DNA from: CAYSNP01 sp050945855
Lineage (GTDB): Bacteria > Bacillota > Clostridia > Christensenellales > DTU072
Reading direction: 5' to 3'
DNA length: 64,000 nucleotides
NCBI GenBank assembly: GCA_050945855.1
Contig: JBMNTS010000003.1
Coordinates: 12,740 to 76,739, forward strand
Position 1 is the stretch's first letter; each line of letters opens with the position of its first letter. The position numbers were made by a program, and so were the translations under genes. Below are positions 55,044 through 62,897 of this stretch, in pieces. The notes beneath the pieces were generated by a model. That model had not been told where the DNA came from. It saw only the letters and a program-made list of their open reading frames with translations, and did no database searches.

Positions 55044-56147
55044 GTGATAGATTTTTATAAGGAAAAAGAAATTTTAGCCGGACTGCAATCGCAGGCGGAG
55101 ATTATCTCCGCCGCTTTCGGCATTGATTTACTTAAAGAAAAGGTAAAGGAACTGGAAAAGCTGCAAAACGCGGAGAACTTTTGGGCTGACCCCGCGGCGG
55201 CGCAAAAGGTCAATCAGGAATTGACGGAAGCGTCCAAAAAAATACGGGTTGCGGAAACACTGAACAAAAATCTTGCGGATATAGCGGATTTAATCGACCT
55301 GGTAGAAGAAATGCAGGACGAGGGCGAAGCCGCCGAAGTGCGCAAAATGCTTGCGCAGGCACAAAAGGAATGTGAAAGACTGGGCGTGGAGGCGCTGATG
55401 CGCGGCAAATACGACGCCAACAACGCCATACTGACCCTGCACGCGGGCGCGGGCGGCACGGAAAGCCAGGACTGGGTGGAAATGCTTTACCGCATGTATA
55501 CCCGCTACGCGGAAAAGAAAGGCTACAAGCTGGAAGAGATTGATTTTCTGGACGGGGACGAAGCGGGAATAAAGAGGGTTACCTTTTTTATTTCCGGTCC
55601 CAACGCCTACGGCTATCTTAAAGCGGAAAAGGGAGTGCACCGCCTGGTGCGCATCAGTCCTTTTGACGCCAACAAGAGGCGGCATACCTCTTTTGCCGCG
55701 CTGGAAGTAATGCCCGAAATCATCGACGACGCCGAAATAATAATCAAACCGGAGGATTTGCGCATCGACACCTTCCGCGCGGGGGGCAAAGGCGGCCAGC
55801 ACGTCAACAAAACGGACAGCGCAATCCGCATTACGCATTTACCTACGGGTATAGTTACTCAATGCCAGAATGAGCGCAGCCAGATACAAAACAAGGAAAG
55901 GGCTATGCGGATGCTAAAGTCCAAGCTGGCGGAGTTAAGGGAAAATCAGCTGTTGGAAGAAAGCAACCTTATTAAAGGGGATGTCAAGAAAATCGAATGG
56001 GGCTCTCAGATACGCTCTTACGTGTTTTGCCCTTACACTTTGGTAAAAGACCATCGCACCAATTACGAGAAAGGCGATGTCAACGCGGTTATGGACGGGG
56101 AAATCGAGGAGTTTATTATCGAATACCTTAAGAGAGGGGGCAGGTGA
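55044..56147 (+). CDS. prfB: Peptide chain release factor 2, without programmed frameshift
   Basis: A 367-residue RF2 that ends translation at UGA and UAA. It has the SPF codon-recognition tripeptide (VRISPFDANKRRHTS) and the peptidyl-hydrolysis motif RAGGKGGQHVNKTDSAIR. The start is GTG 55044. The N-terminal region (FGIDLLKEKVKELEKL) is in one frame with the rest, so the CTTTGA autoregulatory frameshift found in many bacteria is absent. The Shine-Dalgarno is weak. tsaD overlaps its stop as GTGA. Confidence 0.96.
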   Translation: MIDFYKEKEILAGLQSQAEIISAAFGIDLLKEKVKELEKLQNAENFWADPAAAQKVNQELTEASKKIRVAETLNKNLADIADLIDLVEEMQDEGEAAEVRKMLAQAQKECERLGVEALMRGKYDANNAILTLHAGAGGTESQDWVEMLYRMYTRYAEKKGYKLEEIDFLDGDEAGIKRVTFFISGPNAYGYLKAEKGVHRLVRISPFDANKRRHTSFAALEVMPEIIDDAEIIIKPEDLRIDTFRAGGKGGQHVNKTDSAIRITHLPTGIVTQCQNERSQIQNKERAMRMLKSKLAELRENQLLEESNLIKGDVKKIEWGSQIRSYVFCPYTLVKDHRTNYEKGDVNAVMDGEIEEFIIEYLKRGGR

Positions 56148-57205
56148 GCGAATACTACCGCGCCGCCCTGGAAAAGGGAAAGGCTTTAAGAGAAAGAGAA
56201 GATTTTTATATCCTCGCCGTAGAGACCAGCTGCGATGAAACGGCGGTTGCCGTATTGCGCGGAAAAGAGATAAAAAGCTCTGTCATTATGAGTCAGATTG
56301 ATATCCACAAGCGTTTCGGCGGAGTGGTGCCCGAGATAGCCAGCCGCAATCATACCGCGGCTATAGACAATATAGTGGAGTGCGCGCTGAATGAGGCGGG
56401 CGTTTCGCTCACGCAAATAGAGGCAATCGCGGTGACCTACGGCGCGGGACTGTTAGGCGCGCTTATCGTGGGCGTTTCTTACGCTAAAAGTCTGGCTTAC
56501 GCGCTTAATATCCCCATTTACGGCATTAATCATATTAAAGGACATATATTTGCCAATTTTGCTTTCCAGGATATGCAGCCGCCGGTAATAGCCCTTATCG
56601 CAAGCGGAGGGCATACCGCGCTTGCTAAAGTTCAATCGTATAAGGATATAGAGATATTAGGCTCTACCCGTGACGACGCCGCGGGAGAAGCCTTTGATAA
56701 GGTGGCAAGAGTGCTGGGACTGTCTTATCCGGGCGGTCCAAAAATCAGCGCGCTCGCAAAAACCGGGCAAAACAGTATTAAAATGCCTCGCCCTTTCAAG
56801 GGGGAGGGGCATCTGGACTTTTCCTTCAGCGGCTTGAAAACCTTTATCGTCAACCTGGCGCATAACTATGAGCAAAGAGGGGAAGCAATCCCCGCCGCCG
56901 ATATTGCCCATTCTTTTCAGGGAGAGGTTTGCTCAATCTTAACGGAAAACACAATAAAAGCAGTGCGGTTGACAGGAATAAAAAAGGTGGTGCTTGCGGG
57001 CGGCGTGGGCGCCAACGACTTGCTGCGTGAAAAACTTTCCTCCGCCTGCCTTGCTCTTGGGGCGGAATTGTCTATGCCCGAAAAAAAGCATTGCACGGAT
57101 AACGCCGCCATGATAGGGGTAGCGTGCTACTACGCCATAAAAGACAACCTGTCCCCCTCCGATCTGACTCTTGACGCCAAAGCGGAACTGAAAGTGTGGG
57201 AGTAA
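56144..57205 (+). CDS. tsaD: tRNA N6-adenosine threonylcarbamoyltransferase
   Basis: A 353-residue TsaD (Kae1/Gcp family), the enzyme that transfers threonylcarbamoyl to A37 of ANN-decoding tRNAs. It has ILAVETSCDETAVAVL, the metal-binding SRNHTAAI, the nucleotide loop IASGGHTALAKV and AGGVGANDLLREKL. It starts at GTG 56144 overlapping prfB by 4 bp. An N-terminal extension of about 20 residues precedes the usual start. tsaB and tsaE are not in the window. Confidence 0.96.
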   Translation: MSEYYRAALEKGKALREREDFYILAVETSCDETAVAVLRGKEIKSSVIMSQIDIHKRFGGVVPEIASRNHTAAIDNIVECALNEAGVSLTQIEAIAVTYGAGLLGALIVGVSYAKSLAYALNIPIYGINHIKGHIFANFAFQDMQPPVIALIASGGHTALAKVQSYKDIEILGSTRDDAAGEAFDKVARVLGLSYPGGPKISALAKTGQNSIKMPRPFKGEGHLDFSFSGLKTFIVNLAHNYEQRGEAIPAADIAHSFQGEVCSILTENTIKAVRLTGIKKVVLAGGVGANDLLREKLSSACLALGAELSMPEKKHCTDNAAMIGVACYYAIKDNLSPSDLTLDAKAELKVWE

Positions 57206-57330
57206 ACGTACTCCCTTCGGGAGCATGATGTACGCCAACGGAGTGGGTGCATTGAGGTGGACCTATGCGCCATAGGGCGCAATGCAATACGCCTGCGGCG
57301 TGTTAAGGTGAATATTAATAGGATAACAAA
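57206..57330. repeat. Hairpin-rich non-coding region after tsaD
   Basis: No gene is seen. Successive hairpins are GGGAGTA/TACTCCC overlapping a CTCCC-TTCG-GGAG tetraloop hairpin, GCATTG/CAATGC (57249-57285) enclosing CTATG-CGC-CATAG, and ACGCC-TGC-GGCGT (57289-57301). It looks like REP-like palindromic DNA. The following 57361-57430 contains only another imperfect hairpin (CACTTAT/ATAAGTG). Confidence 0.5.
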
Positions 57331-57336
57331 ATAAAA

Positions 57337-57360
57337 GCCGTTAATAAACGGCCTTTTTTA
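57337..57360 (+). terminator. Terminator of the secA-prfB-tsaD operon
   Basis: Stem GCCGTT/AACGGC with loop AATA, followed by CTTTTTT. Confidence 0.8.
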
Positions 57361-57430
57361 TGCCTGTCGATGTCACTTATAACTTATGGATAAGTGTGCA
57401 AAGGCATACACTCTGTCAAAACGCTTCATA

Positions 57431-57569
57431 TAAGAGCGTGGCAAAATGCTGTCATGCGAGGAGCGATAGGGAGCAACGCGACCGTGCGACGAGGGCGGGG
57501 GTATAGAAATACATAACCGAGCGCCCGAGCCGCACGTAGCCTGTATACGCGCCGCAATACGCCGCTCTA
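57431..57569. repeat. Inverted-repeat-bounded intergenic element, copy B
   Basis: About 139 bp related to 8340-8471. Shared blocks are GAAATACAT, GCACGTAGCC and GTATACGCGCCGC, and the outer ends TAAGAGCG and CGCTCTA are imperfect inverted repeats. The right end overlaps the TAG stop of rplL. The left part is diverged. No gene is seen. Confidence 0.6.
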
Positions 57570-57944
57570 CTTTGCTTCGGCTTCGGCTCCGGCCTCTTTA
57601 AGCTTCGCCACCAACGCATCCGCTTCTTCCTTGCTGATGCCTTCCTTAACCTTGCCGGGTACGTTGTCAACCAACGCTTTGGCTTGAACAAGGCCAAGAC
57701 CGGTCGCTTCGCGCACTACCTTGATAACCGCTATCTTCTTGTCGCCGGATGCAGTGATGACTACGTCAAATTCGGTCTTTTCTTCTACTTCTTCCACGGG
57801 GGCCGCCGCAGGGCCTGCCGCTCCGACCGCTACCTGCGCCGCAGCGCTTACGCCGAATTCTTCCTCCAACGCCTTAACTAAAGAATTGAGTTCAAGAACG
57901 GTAAGTTGCTTTATTTCTTCTATAAATTTCTTTAAATCTGCCAT
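57567..57944 (-). CDS. rplL: 50S ribosomal protein L7/L12
   Basis: A 125-residue L7/L12, the multimeric stalk protein that recruits translation factors. It has the N-terminal dimerisation part (LKKFIEEIKQLTVLELNSLV), an Ala/Pro hinge and the C-terminal domain with KIAVIKVVREATGLGLVQAK and PGKVKEGISKEEADALVAKL. The stop codon falls within the end of an intergenic repeat, so the element may have supplied the terminator. Confidence 0.97.
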   Translation of the reverse strand: MADLKKFIEEIKQLTVLELNSLVKALEEEFGVSAAAQVAVGAAGPAAAPVEEVEEKTEFDVVITASGDKKIAVIKVVREATGLGLVQAKALVDNVPGKVKEGISKEEADALVAKLKEAGAEAEAK

Positions 57945-57974
57945 TATTCTAATCTCCTGATTTTTATTTTTTAA

Positions 57975-58460
57975 TTATCTGTTTGCTATCGCATCAATAA
58001 CTCTCGCGAAAGACGCGATGGGGGCTTGCAGCATACCCAAAAGCTGCGCAATAAGAGTCTGTTTGCCGGGTAGAGAAGCTAATTCTCTGCATTGGTCCTG
58101 GTTTAAAAACGCGCCGTCCGCAAGGCCGCATTTTATAGACATTTTTTTGTATTCCTTGGATTTTGCGAAAGCTATCCTTGCGGGCGCCGCAATATCTTCG
58201 GTGTTTGCCATAGCTATCGCGGTGGGGCCTTTAAGAGCGGAATCAAATTGGGTGTAACCCAGATCGTTAAGCGCGATTTTCACAAGGCTGTTTTTCAGCA
58301 CTTCGTAGTTGCAGCCGTTTTCGCGATATTCCTTACGCATCAGAGTGTCCTGCTCAACGCTGATACCCTTATAGTCAATAATAAGGAAAGACTTGGCGTT
58401 GGAGAGTTTTTCTTTGATGTCGGCTACTTTGGCTTCCTTTTGTTCTCTGAACTTTGACAC
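57975..58460 (-). CDS. rplJ: 50S ribosomal protein L10
   Basis: A 161-residue L10 that anchors L7/L12 to the ribosome. It begins with GTG (58460), AAAGGAGGT upstream, and has FLIIDYKGISVEQDTLMRKE, GCNYEVLKNSLVKIAL and LKGPTAIAMAN. It is followed by rplL after 30 bp. The untranslated region before it contains a promoter and an attenuator-like hairpin. Confidence 0.97.
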   Translation of the reverse strand: MSKFREQKEAKVADIKEKLSNAKSFLIIDYKGISVEQDTLMRKEYRENGCNYEVLKNSLVKIALNDLGYTQFDSALKGPTAIAMANTEDIAAPARIAFAKSKEYKKMSIKCGLADGAFLNQDQCRELASLPGKQTLIAQLLGMLQAPIASFARVIDAIANR

Positions 58461-58479
58461 TTTTACTACCTCCTTTATA

Positions 58480-58617
58480 AATTTTAAAAACTCCGCGTCA
58501 CAGACACGGAGTTATAAAGCAATTGAATCAACAATCCCTTATTACTTCTCGGCTAGCGAATTTTAAATCCGTAAGGATGCTAAGCTGTCTGTGAAGCGTT
58601 ATTTAGTTGTGGTTAAA
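58480..58617 (-). promoter_or_regulatory. Ribosomal protein L10 leader with attenuator hairpin
   Basis: A leader of about 150 nt between the rplJ promoter and rplJ. It ends in a 10-bp stem (58490-58499 with 58503-58512, ACTCCGYGTC type, loop of three) followed by five T, just upstream of the rplJ ribosome binding site. L10(L12)4 complexes bind such leaders in Bacillota and shut off their own operon. Confidence 0.75.
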
Positions 58618-58646
58618 AGTATATGCTATATACCTTTTTTTGTCAA
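58618..58646 (-). promoter_or_regulatory. rplJL promoter
   Basis: On the minus strand TTGACA (58641-58646), 17-bp spacer, TATACT (58618-58623). Confidence 0.8.
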
Positions 58647-58651
58647 GCGTA

Positions 58652-59332
58652 TTAAATATAGTTGATCTTAATACCGGGGCCCATTGTCGAGGCAATGGCA
58701 ACGCTCTTGATGTAGCGGCCTTTGGCGCTGGCAGGCTTTGCCTTTACGATGGCTTCCATAAGGGCGTTGAAGTTTTCCTGCAGTTTTTCGGTGCCGAAAG
58801 ACTTTTTGCCAATGGGAACGTGGACGATAGCGCTTTTGTCTACCCTGTATTCCACCTTACCGGCTTTGATTTCTTCTATCGCTTTGGCGACGTTGATGGT
58901 AACCGTGCCGCTCTTAGGGTTGGGCATCAATCCTTTGGGACCGAGCAGTTTTCCCAGTCGGCCTACCAGACCCATCATATCCGGGGTGGTAACGCACACG
59001 TCAAAATCAAACCAGCCCTTTTGAATTTTATCAATATATTCTTCCGCGCCAACGTAATCCGCGCCCGCTTGAGTCGCTTCATCCGCTTTGGGGCCTTTGG
59101 CTATAACCAGTACTCTTACGCTCTTGCCCGTGCCGTGCGGCAATACCAAAACGCCTCTGACCTGCTGGTCGGCGTGTCTGGGGTCTACGCCCAGCTTTAT
59201 GTGCAGTTCGATAGTTTCATCAAATTTTGCCTTAGCTGTGGAAAGTACCAGCCCGAACGCTTCCGAGGGGTCGTACAACTTGGATTTTTCAATAAGCTTT
59301 AAGGAATCTATATATGCTTTTCCGCGTTTCAT
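58652..59332 (-). CDS. rplA: 50S ribosomal protein L1
   Basis: A 226-residue L1, the stalk protein that also represses its operon in other bacteria. It has the KFDETIELHIKLGVDPRHAD segment, VRGVLVLPHGTGKSVRVLVI, GLVGRLGKLLGPKGLMPNPK and KSGTVTINVAKAI. AGGAGGTGG precedes the ATG. It follows rplK after 11 bp. Confidence 0.98.
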   Translation of the reverse strand: MKRGKAYIDSLKLIEKSKLYDPSEAFGLVLSTAKAKFDETIELHIKLGVDPRHADQQVRGVLVLPHGTGKSVRVLVIAKGPKADEATQAGADYVGAEEYIDKIQKGWFDFDVCVTTPDMMGLVGRLGKLLGPKGLMPNPKSGTVTINVAKAIEEIKAGKVEYRVDKSAIVHVPIGKKSFGTEKLQENFNALMEAIVKAKPASAKGRYIKSVAIASTMGPGIKINYI

Positions 59333-59343
59333 ACTGCCACCTC

Positions 59344-59769
59344 CTACTCTACTACCGTAACGCCCATACTGCGGGCTGTGCCTTCTATCATGCTCATCGC
59401 GCTTTCGATGCCTGCGGCGTTAAGGTCTTTTAATTTCAATTCCGCTATTTCCTTAACCTGAGCTTTGGTGATGGTGGCTACTTTGGTCTTGTTGGGAGCG
59501 GCGCTGCCGCTTTCGATTTTGCATGCTTTCTTGATAAGCACTGCCGCGGGCGGCGTCTTCATAACAAAAGTGAAAGAACGGTCGGCGAAAATCGTCATCA
59601 CGATAGGGATAACCAGACCTTCCTGCGCTTTTGTCTTTTCGTTGAATTCCTTTGTGAAACCGGGAATGTTGATGCCGTAGGGGCCCAACGTTGAGCCTAC
59701 GGGCGGGCCGGGCGTTGCTTTGCCGGCAGGGAGCTGCAGTTTGACAACTGCGGTAATCTTTTTTGCCAT
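59344..59769 (-). CDS. rplK: 50S ribosomal protein L11
   Basis: A 141-residue L11 of the GTPase-associated centre. It has KLQLPAGKATPGPPVGSTLG, FNEKTKAQEGLVIPIVMTIF and FVMKTPPAAVLIKKA, and ends GTARSMGVTVVE. AAGGAGA precedes the ATG. It lies 84 bp after nusG. Confidence 0.98.
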   Translation of the reverse strand: MAKKITAVVKLQLPAGKATPGPPVGSTLGPYGINIPGFTKEFNEKTKAQEGLVIPIVMTIFADRSFTFVMKTPPAAVLIKKACKIESGSAAPNKTKVATITKAQVKEIAELKLKDLNAAGIESAMSMIEGTARSMGVTVVE

Positions 59770-59853
59770 AGTCGTATCTCCTTAACTATTTAGGTTCTTG
59801 CGGAAACGCCTTAATATTTGCGCTTCCTCCCAGACGGTATTTTACCGTATTTA

Positions 59854-60384
59854 TTATAAATTTATTTTTTCTATCTGGTTGAAGTCCAGCTCCACCGGCG
59901 TCTGCCTGCCGAACATGTGGACTATTACTCTTACCTTTTGCTTTTCCATATTGACTTCGTCCACAGTGCCGAGGAAGGTCTCCAGCGCGCCGCTGATTAC
60001 TCTTACGTTGTCACCCGGCTGAATATCAAAGTCGGAGGCGTCTATCTTCTCCAGTCCCATGCGCTTGATTTCCGCCGCGGTAAGGGGCAGACCCTTTCCG
60101 CCCGGGCCTACAAAACCGGTAACGCCGCGCGTATTGGTAATAAGATACCAGAGATTGTCCGTATATACCATTTTAATAAAAACGTAAGCAGGAAACTTTT
60201 TGCGTTCCACCACTTTGCGCTTACCGTTTTTTTCCACTATGTCTTTCTCTACGGGGATGGATATCTCGTGGATAAATTTGTGCAGATTGTTGTTCTCAAT
60301 CATCTTTTCGAGATTGGTCTTAACCGCGCTTTCATATGTGGAATAGGTATGGATAACATACCATTTTGCCGTGTTTTCTTCCAT
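59854..60384 (-). CDS. nusG: Transcription termination/antitermination factor NusG
   Basis: A 176-residue NusG with the NGN domain (AKWYVIHTYSTYESAVKTNL, VFIKMVYTDNLWYLITNTRG, VTGFVG) and the C-terminal KOW domain (PGDNVRVISGALETFLGTVD). I use ATG 60384, with AAGG 5 bp upstream, in place of the GTG two codons earlier. It follows secE by 9 bp, the usual order in bacteria. Confidence 0.96.
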   Translation of the reverse strand: MEENTAKWYVIHTYSTYESAVKTNLEKMIENNNLHKFIHEISIPVEKDIVEKNGKRKVVERKKFPAYVFIKMVYTDNLWYLITNTRGVTGFVGPGGKGLPLTAAEIKRMGLEKIDASDFDIQPGDNVRVISGALETFLGTVDEVNMEKQKVRVIVHMFGRQTPVELDFNQIEKINL

Positions 60385-60393
60385 AACCACCTT

Positions 60394-60819
60394 CTACGAT
60401 GACTGAGTCAACAGCCTTAGCAATGCCAGCAAGCCGGAGTCAAAAGCCACCACGATAATGGCAAACAGCAGAACCATAAAAAGCACCGTGCTTGTGTTTT
60501 GATATACGCCGTTGTTATGCGCCGTCTTTTTGAAAGGCGGCCAATCCACCTTTTTAAGCTCGCTTATTACTTCGCGGAATTTCTTGGCAATGTCAATCTT
60601 TTGCCTTTGTCTTGCGGGCTTTTGAGCAGGTTTTTTTGCGGCCGCTTTTTTTACGGGCGCGGGCTGAGGCTTGGCAACCTCTGCCTCACTCTCCGCCTGC
60701 GCAGGCACTTCTTCCTGTTGCGCCAGCTCCTTGAGTTTAGCGCTCTTGGGGTCTTCTACAGGGACAGGCTTTTTGCTTTCCCTGATTTTAGCTACGTATT
60801 TAGACCTCTTTTTTGCCAT
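60394..60819 (-). CDS. secE: Preprotein translocase subunit SecE with long N-terminal extension
   Basis: A 141-residue SecE, the small stabilising subunit of the SecYEG channel. The conserved part is the last 65 residues: an amphipathic helix (KKFREVISELKKVDWPPFKK) and one membrane helix (STVLFMVLLFAIIVVAF). It is preceded by about 75 residues rich in Lys, Ala, Pro and Gln (PAPVKKAAAKKPAQKPARQ), absent from minimal SecE. GGAGGG precedes the ATG. It lies between rpmG and nusG. Confidence 0.93.
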   Translation of the reverse strand: MAKKRSKYVAKIRESKKPVPVEDPKSAKLKELAQQEEVPAQAESEAEVAKPQPAPVKKAAAKKPAQKPARQRQKIDIAKKFREVISELKKVDWPPFKKTAHNNGVYQNTSTVLFMVLLFAIIVVAFDSGLLALLRLLTQSS

Positions 60820-60830
60820 TATGCCCTCCG

Positions 60831-60980
60831 CTATTTTGTTTCCTTATGCATAGTATGCTTTTTGCAGAATTTACAATATTTGCTCATTTCAATCCTGTCA
60901 GGCGTTGCCTTCTTGTTTTTCATACTATCATAATTACGCTGTTTGCATTCGGTGCAAGCTAATGTTATTTTAACGCGCAT
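60831..60980 (-). CDS. rpmG: 50S ribosomal protein L33
   Basis: A 49-residue L33 of the zinc-ribbon (C+) type with CTEC (residues 9-12) and CKFC (36-39). MRVKITLACTECKQRNYDS is the usual start. GGAGG precedes the ATG (60978-60980) and it ends with TAG at 60831-60833. It heads the rpmG-secE-nusG transcript. Confidence 0.96.
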   Translation of the reverse strand: MRVKITLACTECKQRNYDSMKNKKATPDRIEMSKYCKFCKKHTMHKETK

Positions 60981-61022
60981 TGTTTACCTCCAAAAAAAGA
61001 ACACCTCAAAGGATGCTTATAT

Positions 61023-61051
61023 ACTTTAACATATAGCTCCCGATATGTCAA
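61023..61051 (-). promoter_or_regulatory. rpmG-secE-nusG promoter
   Basis: On the minus strand TTGACA (61046-61051), 17-bp spacer, TAAAGT (61023-61028). A small hairpin followed by seven T lies in the leader before the rpmG ribosome binding site. Confidence 0.65.
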
Positions 61052-61092
61052 TTGAATAGTCAAAATATTTATGTAAAAGGGAAAAAAGCCGA

Positions 61093-61317
61093 TTATTTTG
61101 CTTCCACAAAGTCTATGACGTCCTTTACGGTCTTGACCTTTTTTATTTGCTCGTCGTCAAAAACCAAAGAGAATTCCCGCTCTAAGCTTATCAGCATCTG
61201 GATAATATCCAAAGAGTCTGCGCCCAAATCCGCGACCAGGTCGGCGTCGTCGCCGATTTTATCCGCATCAATGCCCAGTTGTCTGGCTATTAGCTCTTTA
61301 ATCTTTTTGCCCGTCAT
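61093..61317 (-). CDS. acpP: Acyl carrier protein
   Basis: A 74-residue ACP with the phosphopantetheine Ser in DLGADSLDIIQML. Helix 1 (GKKIKELIARQLG) and helix 3-4 (VKTVKDVIDFVEAK) are as usual. AAGGAGC precedes the ATG. It is 21 bp downstream of a 341-residue membrane-protein gene and in the same orientation, so the two are probably co-transcribed. No fab genes are near in this window. Confidence 0.93.
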   Translation of the reverse strand: MTGKKIKELIARQLGIDADKIGDDADLVADLGADSLDIIQMLISLEREFSLVFDDEQIKKVKTVKDVIDFVEAK

Positions 61318-61338
61318 TTATTTTGCTCCTTTTGCGAT

Positions 61339-62364
61339 CTAGTTGTTAGGCGGGAAGAAATAAGTGCGATTTGTTCCCGGCACATCAAGGATATGCGCAT
61401 ATTTTTTCGCCCCGTAAGGCAATACCAATAAAATAAAATTAAGTACAACGCTCGCGGCGATGCCCGCCCCGAAGCCTACCACGCTCTGCCCCAATAAAAA
61501 GGTGAGCACCACGGTATTTGCGTTAAGCCCTTCGCTGAGGCCGTACAGAATCGCGATTACGGATAAGCCTAATAGAATATTGCCAAAAGACAGCACGCTA
61601 AAACCTCTGGGGGATACTCCTTTGGCTATCTTTAGCAAATATTTGATAATTAATATAATATCAAACAGTAAGATTAATGCAAAGATGACAGGCAGTCCCA
61701 GCAATGCCAGGGCGTCTTTGGGCTGTGCCGCCATATACTGCATTATATCGCCCATCGGCGCGATAAGATAATCGTAATAACGGGAAGAGAAATCTCCCGC
61801 GCCCGCCAGCTTCAAAAGAGCTTTTATCACGTCCGCGCCCGTGGATTGAAGCGCGCTCCCTTTGCACACATTGAGAAAAATCGGGACAATCACGGAAAAC
61901 AGCGCGATTATCATAAGCACCAGAGATAAGCCCCTGTACGGCTTTTTCTTATACCTAGGCGCGCCCTCCGGCGTTTGCGGCGGAAGGGGACGGGAATAAG
62001 GGTCGTATTGCAGCATAGGCTGATTTTGAGTTGTATAAGGCACTAAAGAAATGGGCTGAACTATAGAAGGCATCTGTATGATAGAGCTGGGTCTGGGGAT
62101 CGCGTTAAGCCCGCTGTTGACAGGCGCTAAGGTAGGCGCGCTGTTGCCGATGCAATAAATTTGCCCATCCGGACCCTGAATAGGCTGGTCTGGTTGCCCG
62201 GAAATGGTAAAGTTGAGCCCTTCGGGATTGATGGGCACCCACTTTCCATGGGCAGGTTCCTGAGGAGGAATGGGATTGCCGGCTTGAGTCTGATTCGCAG
62301 CCTGTGCCTGTTCTTCTCCGTCAGTTCTTGTTATGGCCGATTCATTATTATTAATGTTTTCCAT
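61339..62364 (-). CDS. VPYSTQ-module protein with four-span membrane domain (341 aa)
   Basis: Residues 1-140 are hydrophilic, rich in Pro, Gln and Asn, and carry a copy of the cluster module (87-117; IPRPSSIIQMPSIVQPISLV then PYTTQNQP). A second shared stretch with the 124-aa neighbour is near NFTISGQP and DGQIYCIGNS. Residues 145-317 hold four predicted membrane helices (about 145-166, 219-241, 254-276, 295-317), with an outside loop of 50 residues. The family is not recognised. It is the second gene of a unit with its own promoter and is followed by acpP. Confidence 0.75.
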   Translation of the reverse strand: MENINNNESAITRTDGEEQAQAANQTQAGNPIPPQEPAHGKWVPINPEGLNFTISGQPDQPIQGPDGQIYCIGNSAPTLAPVNSGLNAIPRPSSIIQMPSIVQPISLVPYTTQNQPMLQYDPYSRPLPPQTPEGAPRYKKKPYRGLSLVLMIIALFSVIVPIFLNVCKGSALQSTGADVIKALLKLAGAGDFSSRYYDYLIAPMGDIMQYMAAQPKDALALLGLPVIFALILLFDIILIIKYLLKIAKGVSPRGFSVLSFGNILLGLSVIAILYGLSEGLNANTVVLTFLLGQSVVGFGAGIAASVVLNFILLVLPYGAKKYAHILDVPGTNRTYFFPPNN

Positions 62365-62388
62365 ATTTCTCTCTTTAATGTCTATTGC

Positions 62389-62763
62389 TTATTCTTCATC
62401 ATATTGATAAAGCTCTTGATTTTGAGTAGCGTAAGGCACAAGAGCTAAAGGCGTAACCACAGGGGTAAGTTGAACAATCTTTGCCGGACGGGCGATAGGC
62501 ACGGGCGAACTGTTGGGCAGAGGCCCGTAAGACATAATGGGGGTAAATACCCTTCCGTATTCGTCCACCTGACTGTATTGGGCAAGCCCCATAGGCATAC
62601 CGTTGCCTACTACCGTAAAACTGCTTGTATTGGGCAGCATTACAGTGCCGCCGACAGGTTCCTGTATTAATGGCATATTACCGCAAGGAGTGGGCGGCGG
62701 CGTAACATTGCGCTCTATCGTGGGAGCTTGAACCTGCGCGCCCTTTTTCATTTTCCTTCTCAT
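62389..62763 (-). CDS. VPYSTQ-module soluble protein (124 aa)
   Basis: A proline-rich, hydrophilic 124-residue protein without signal peptide or membrane helix. The cluster module is at 86-117 (SPVPIARPAKIVQLTPVVTP, then LALVPYATQ), followed by an acidic end QYDEE. Residues 38-80 resemble residues 39-85 of the 341-aa neighbour, so it looks like that protein without its membrane domain. GGAGG is 4 bp from the ATG. It heads the transcript that continues to the 341-aa protein and acpP. The family is not recognised. Confidence 0.75.
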   Translation of the reverse strand: MRRKMKKGAQVQAPTIERNVTPPPTPCGNMPLIQEPVGGTVMLPNTSSFTVVGNGMPMGLAQYSQVDEYGRVFTPIMSYGPLPNSSPVPIARPAKIVQLTPVVTPLALVPYATQNQELYQYDEE

Positions 62764-62813
62764 ATAACCTCCAACAGCATAAAATAAGGCATAGTAATAC
62801 TCTAGTTACATCT

Positions 62814-62842
62814 AGTATATACTATAACCTTGATTATTTCAA
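62814..62842 (-). promoter_or_regulatory. Promoter of the 124-aa/341-aa/acpP unit
   Basis: On the minus strand TTGAAA (62837-62842), 17-bp spacer, TATACT (62814-62819). Confidence 0.7.
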
Positions 62843-62853
62843 TAGATTTGGCT

Positions 62854-62882
62854 TAAAAAATCTTATCCGGATGCGGGATAAG
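62854..62882 (-). terminator. Terminator after the 245-aa gene
   Basis: On the minus strand CTTATCC (62882-62876) pairs with GGATAAG (62868-62862), followed by A and six T. Confidence 0.75.
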
Positions 62883-62897
62883 AATAAAAGAGCAGAC

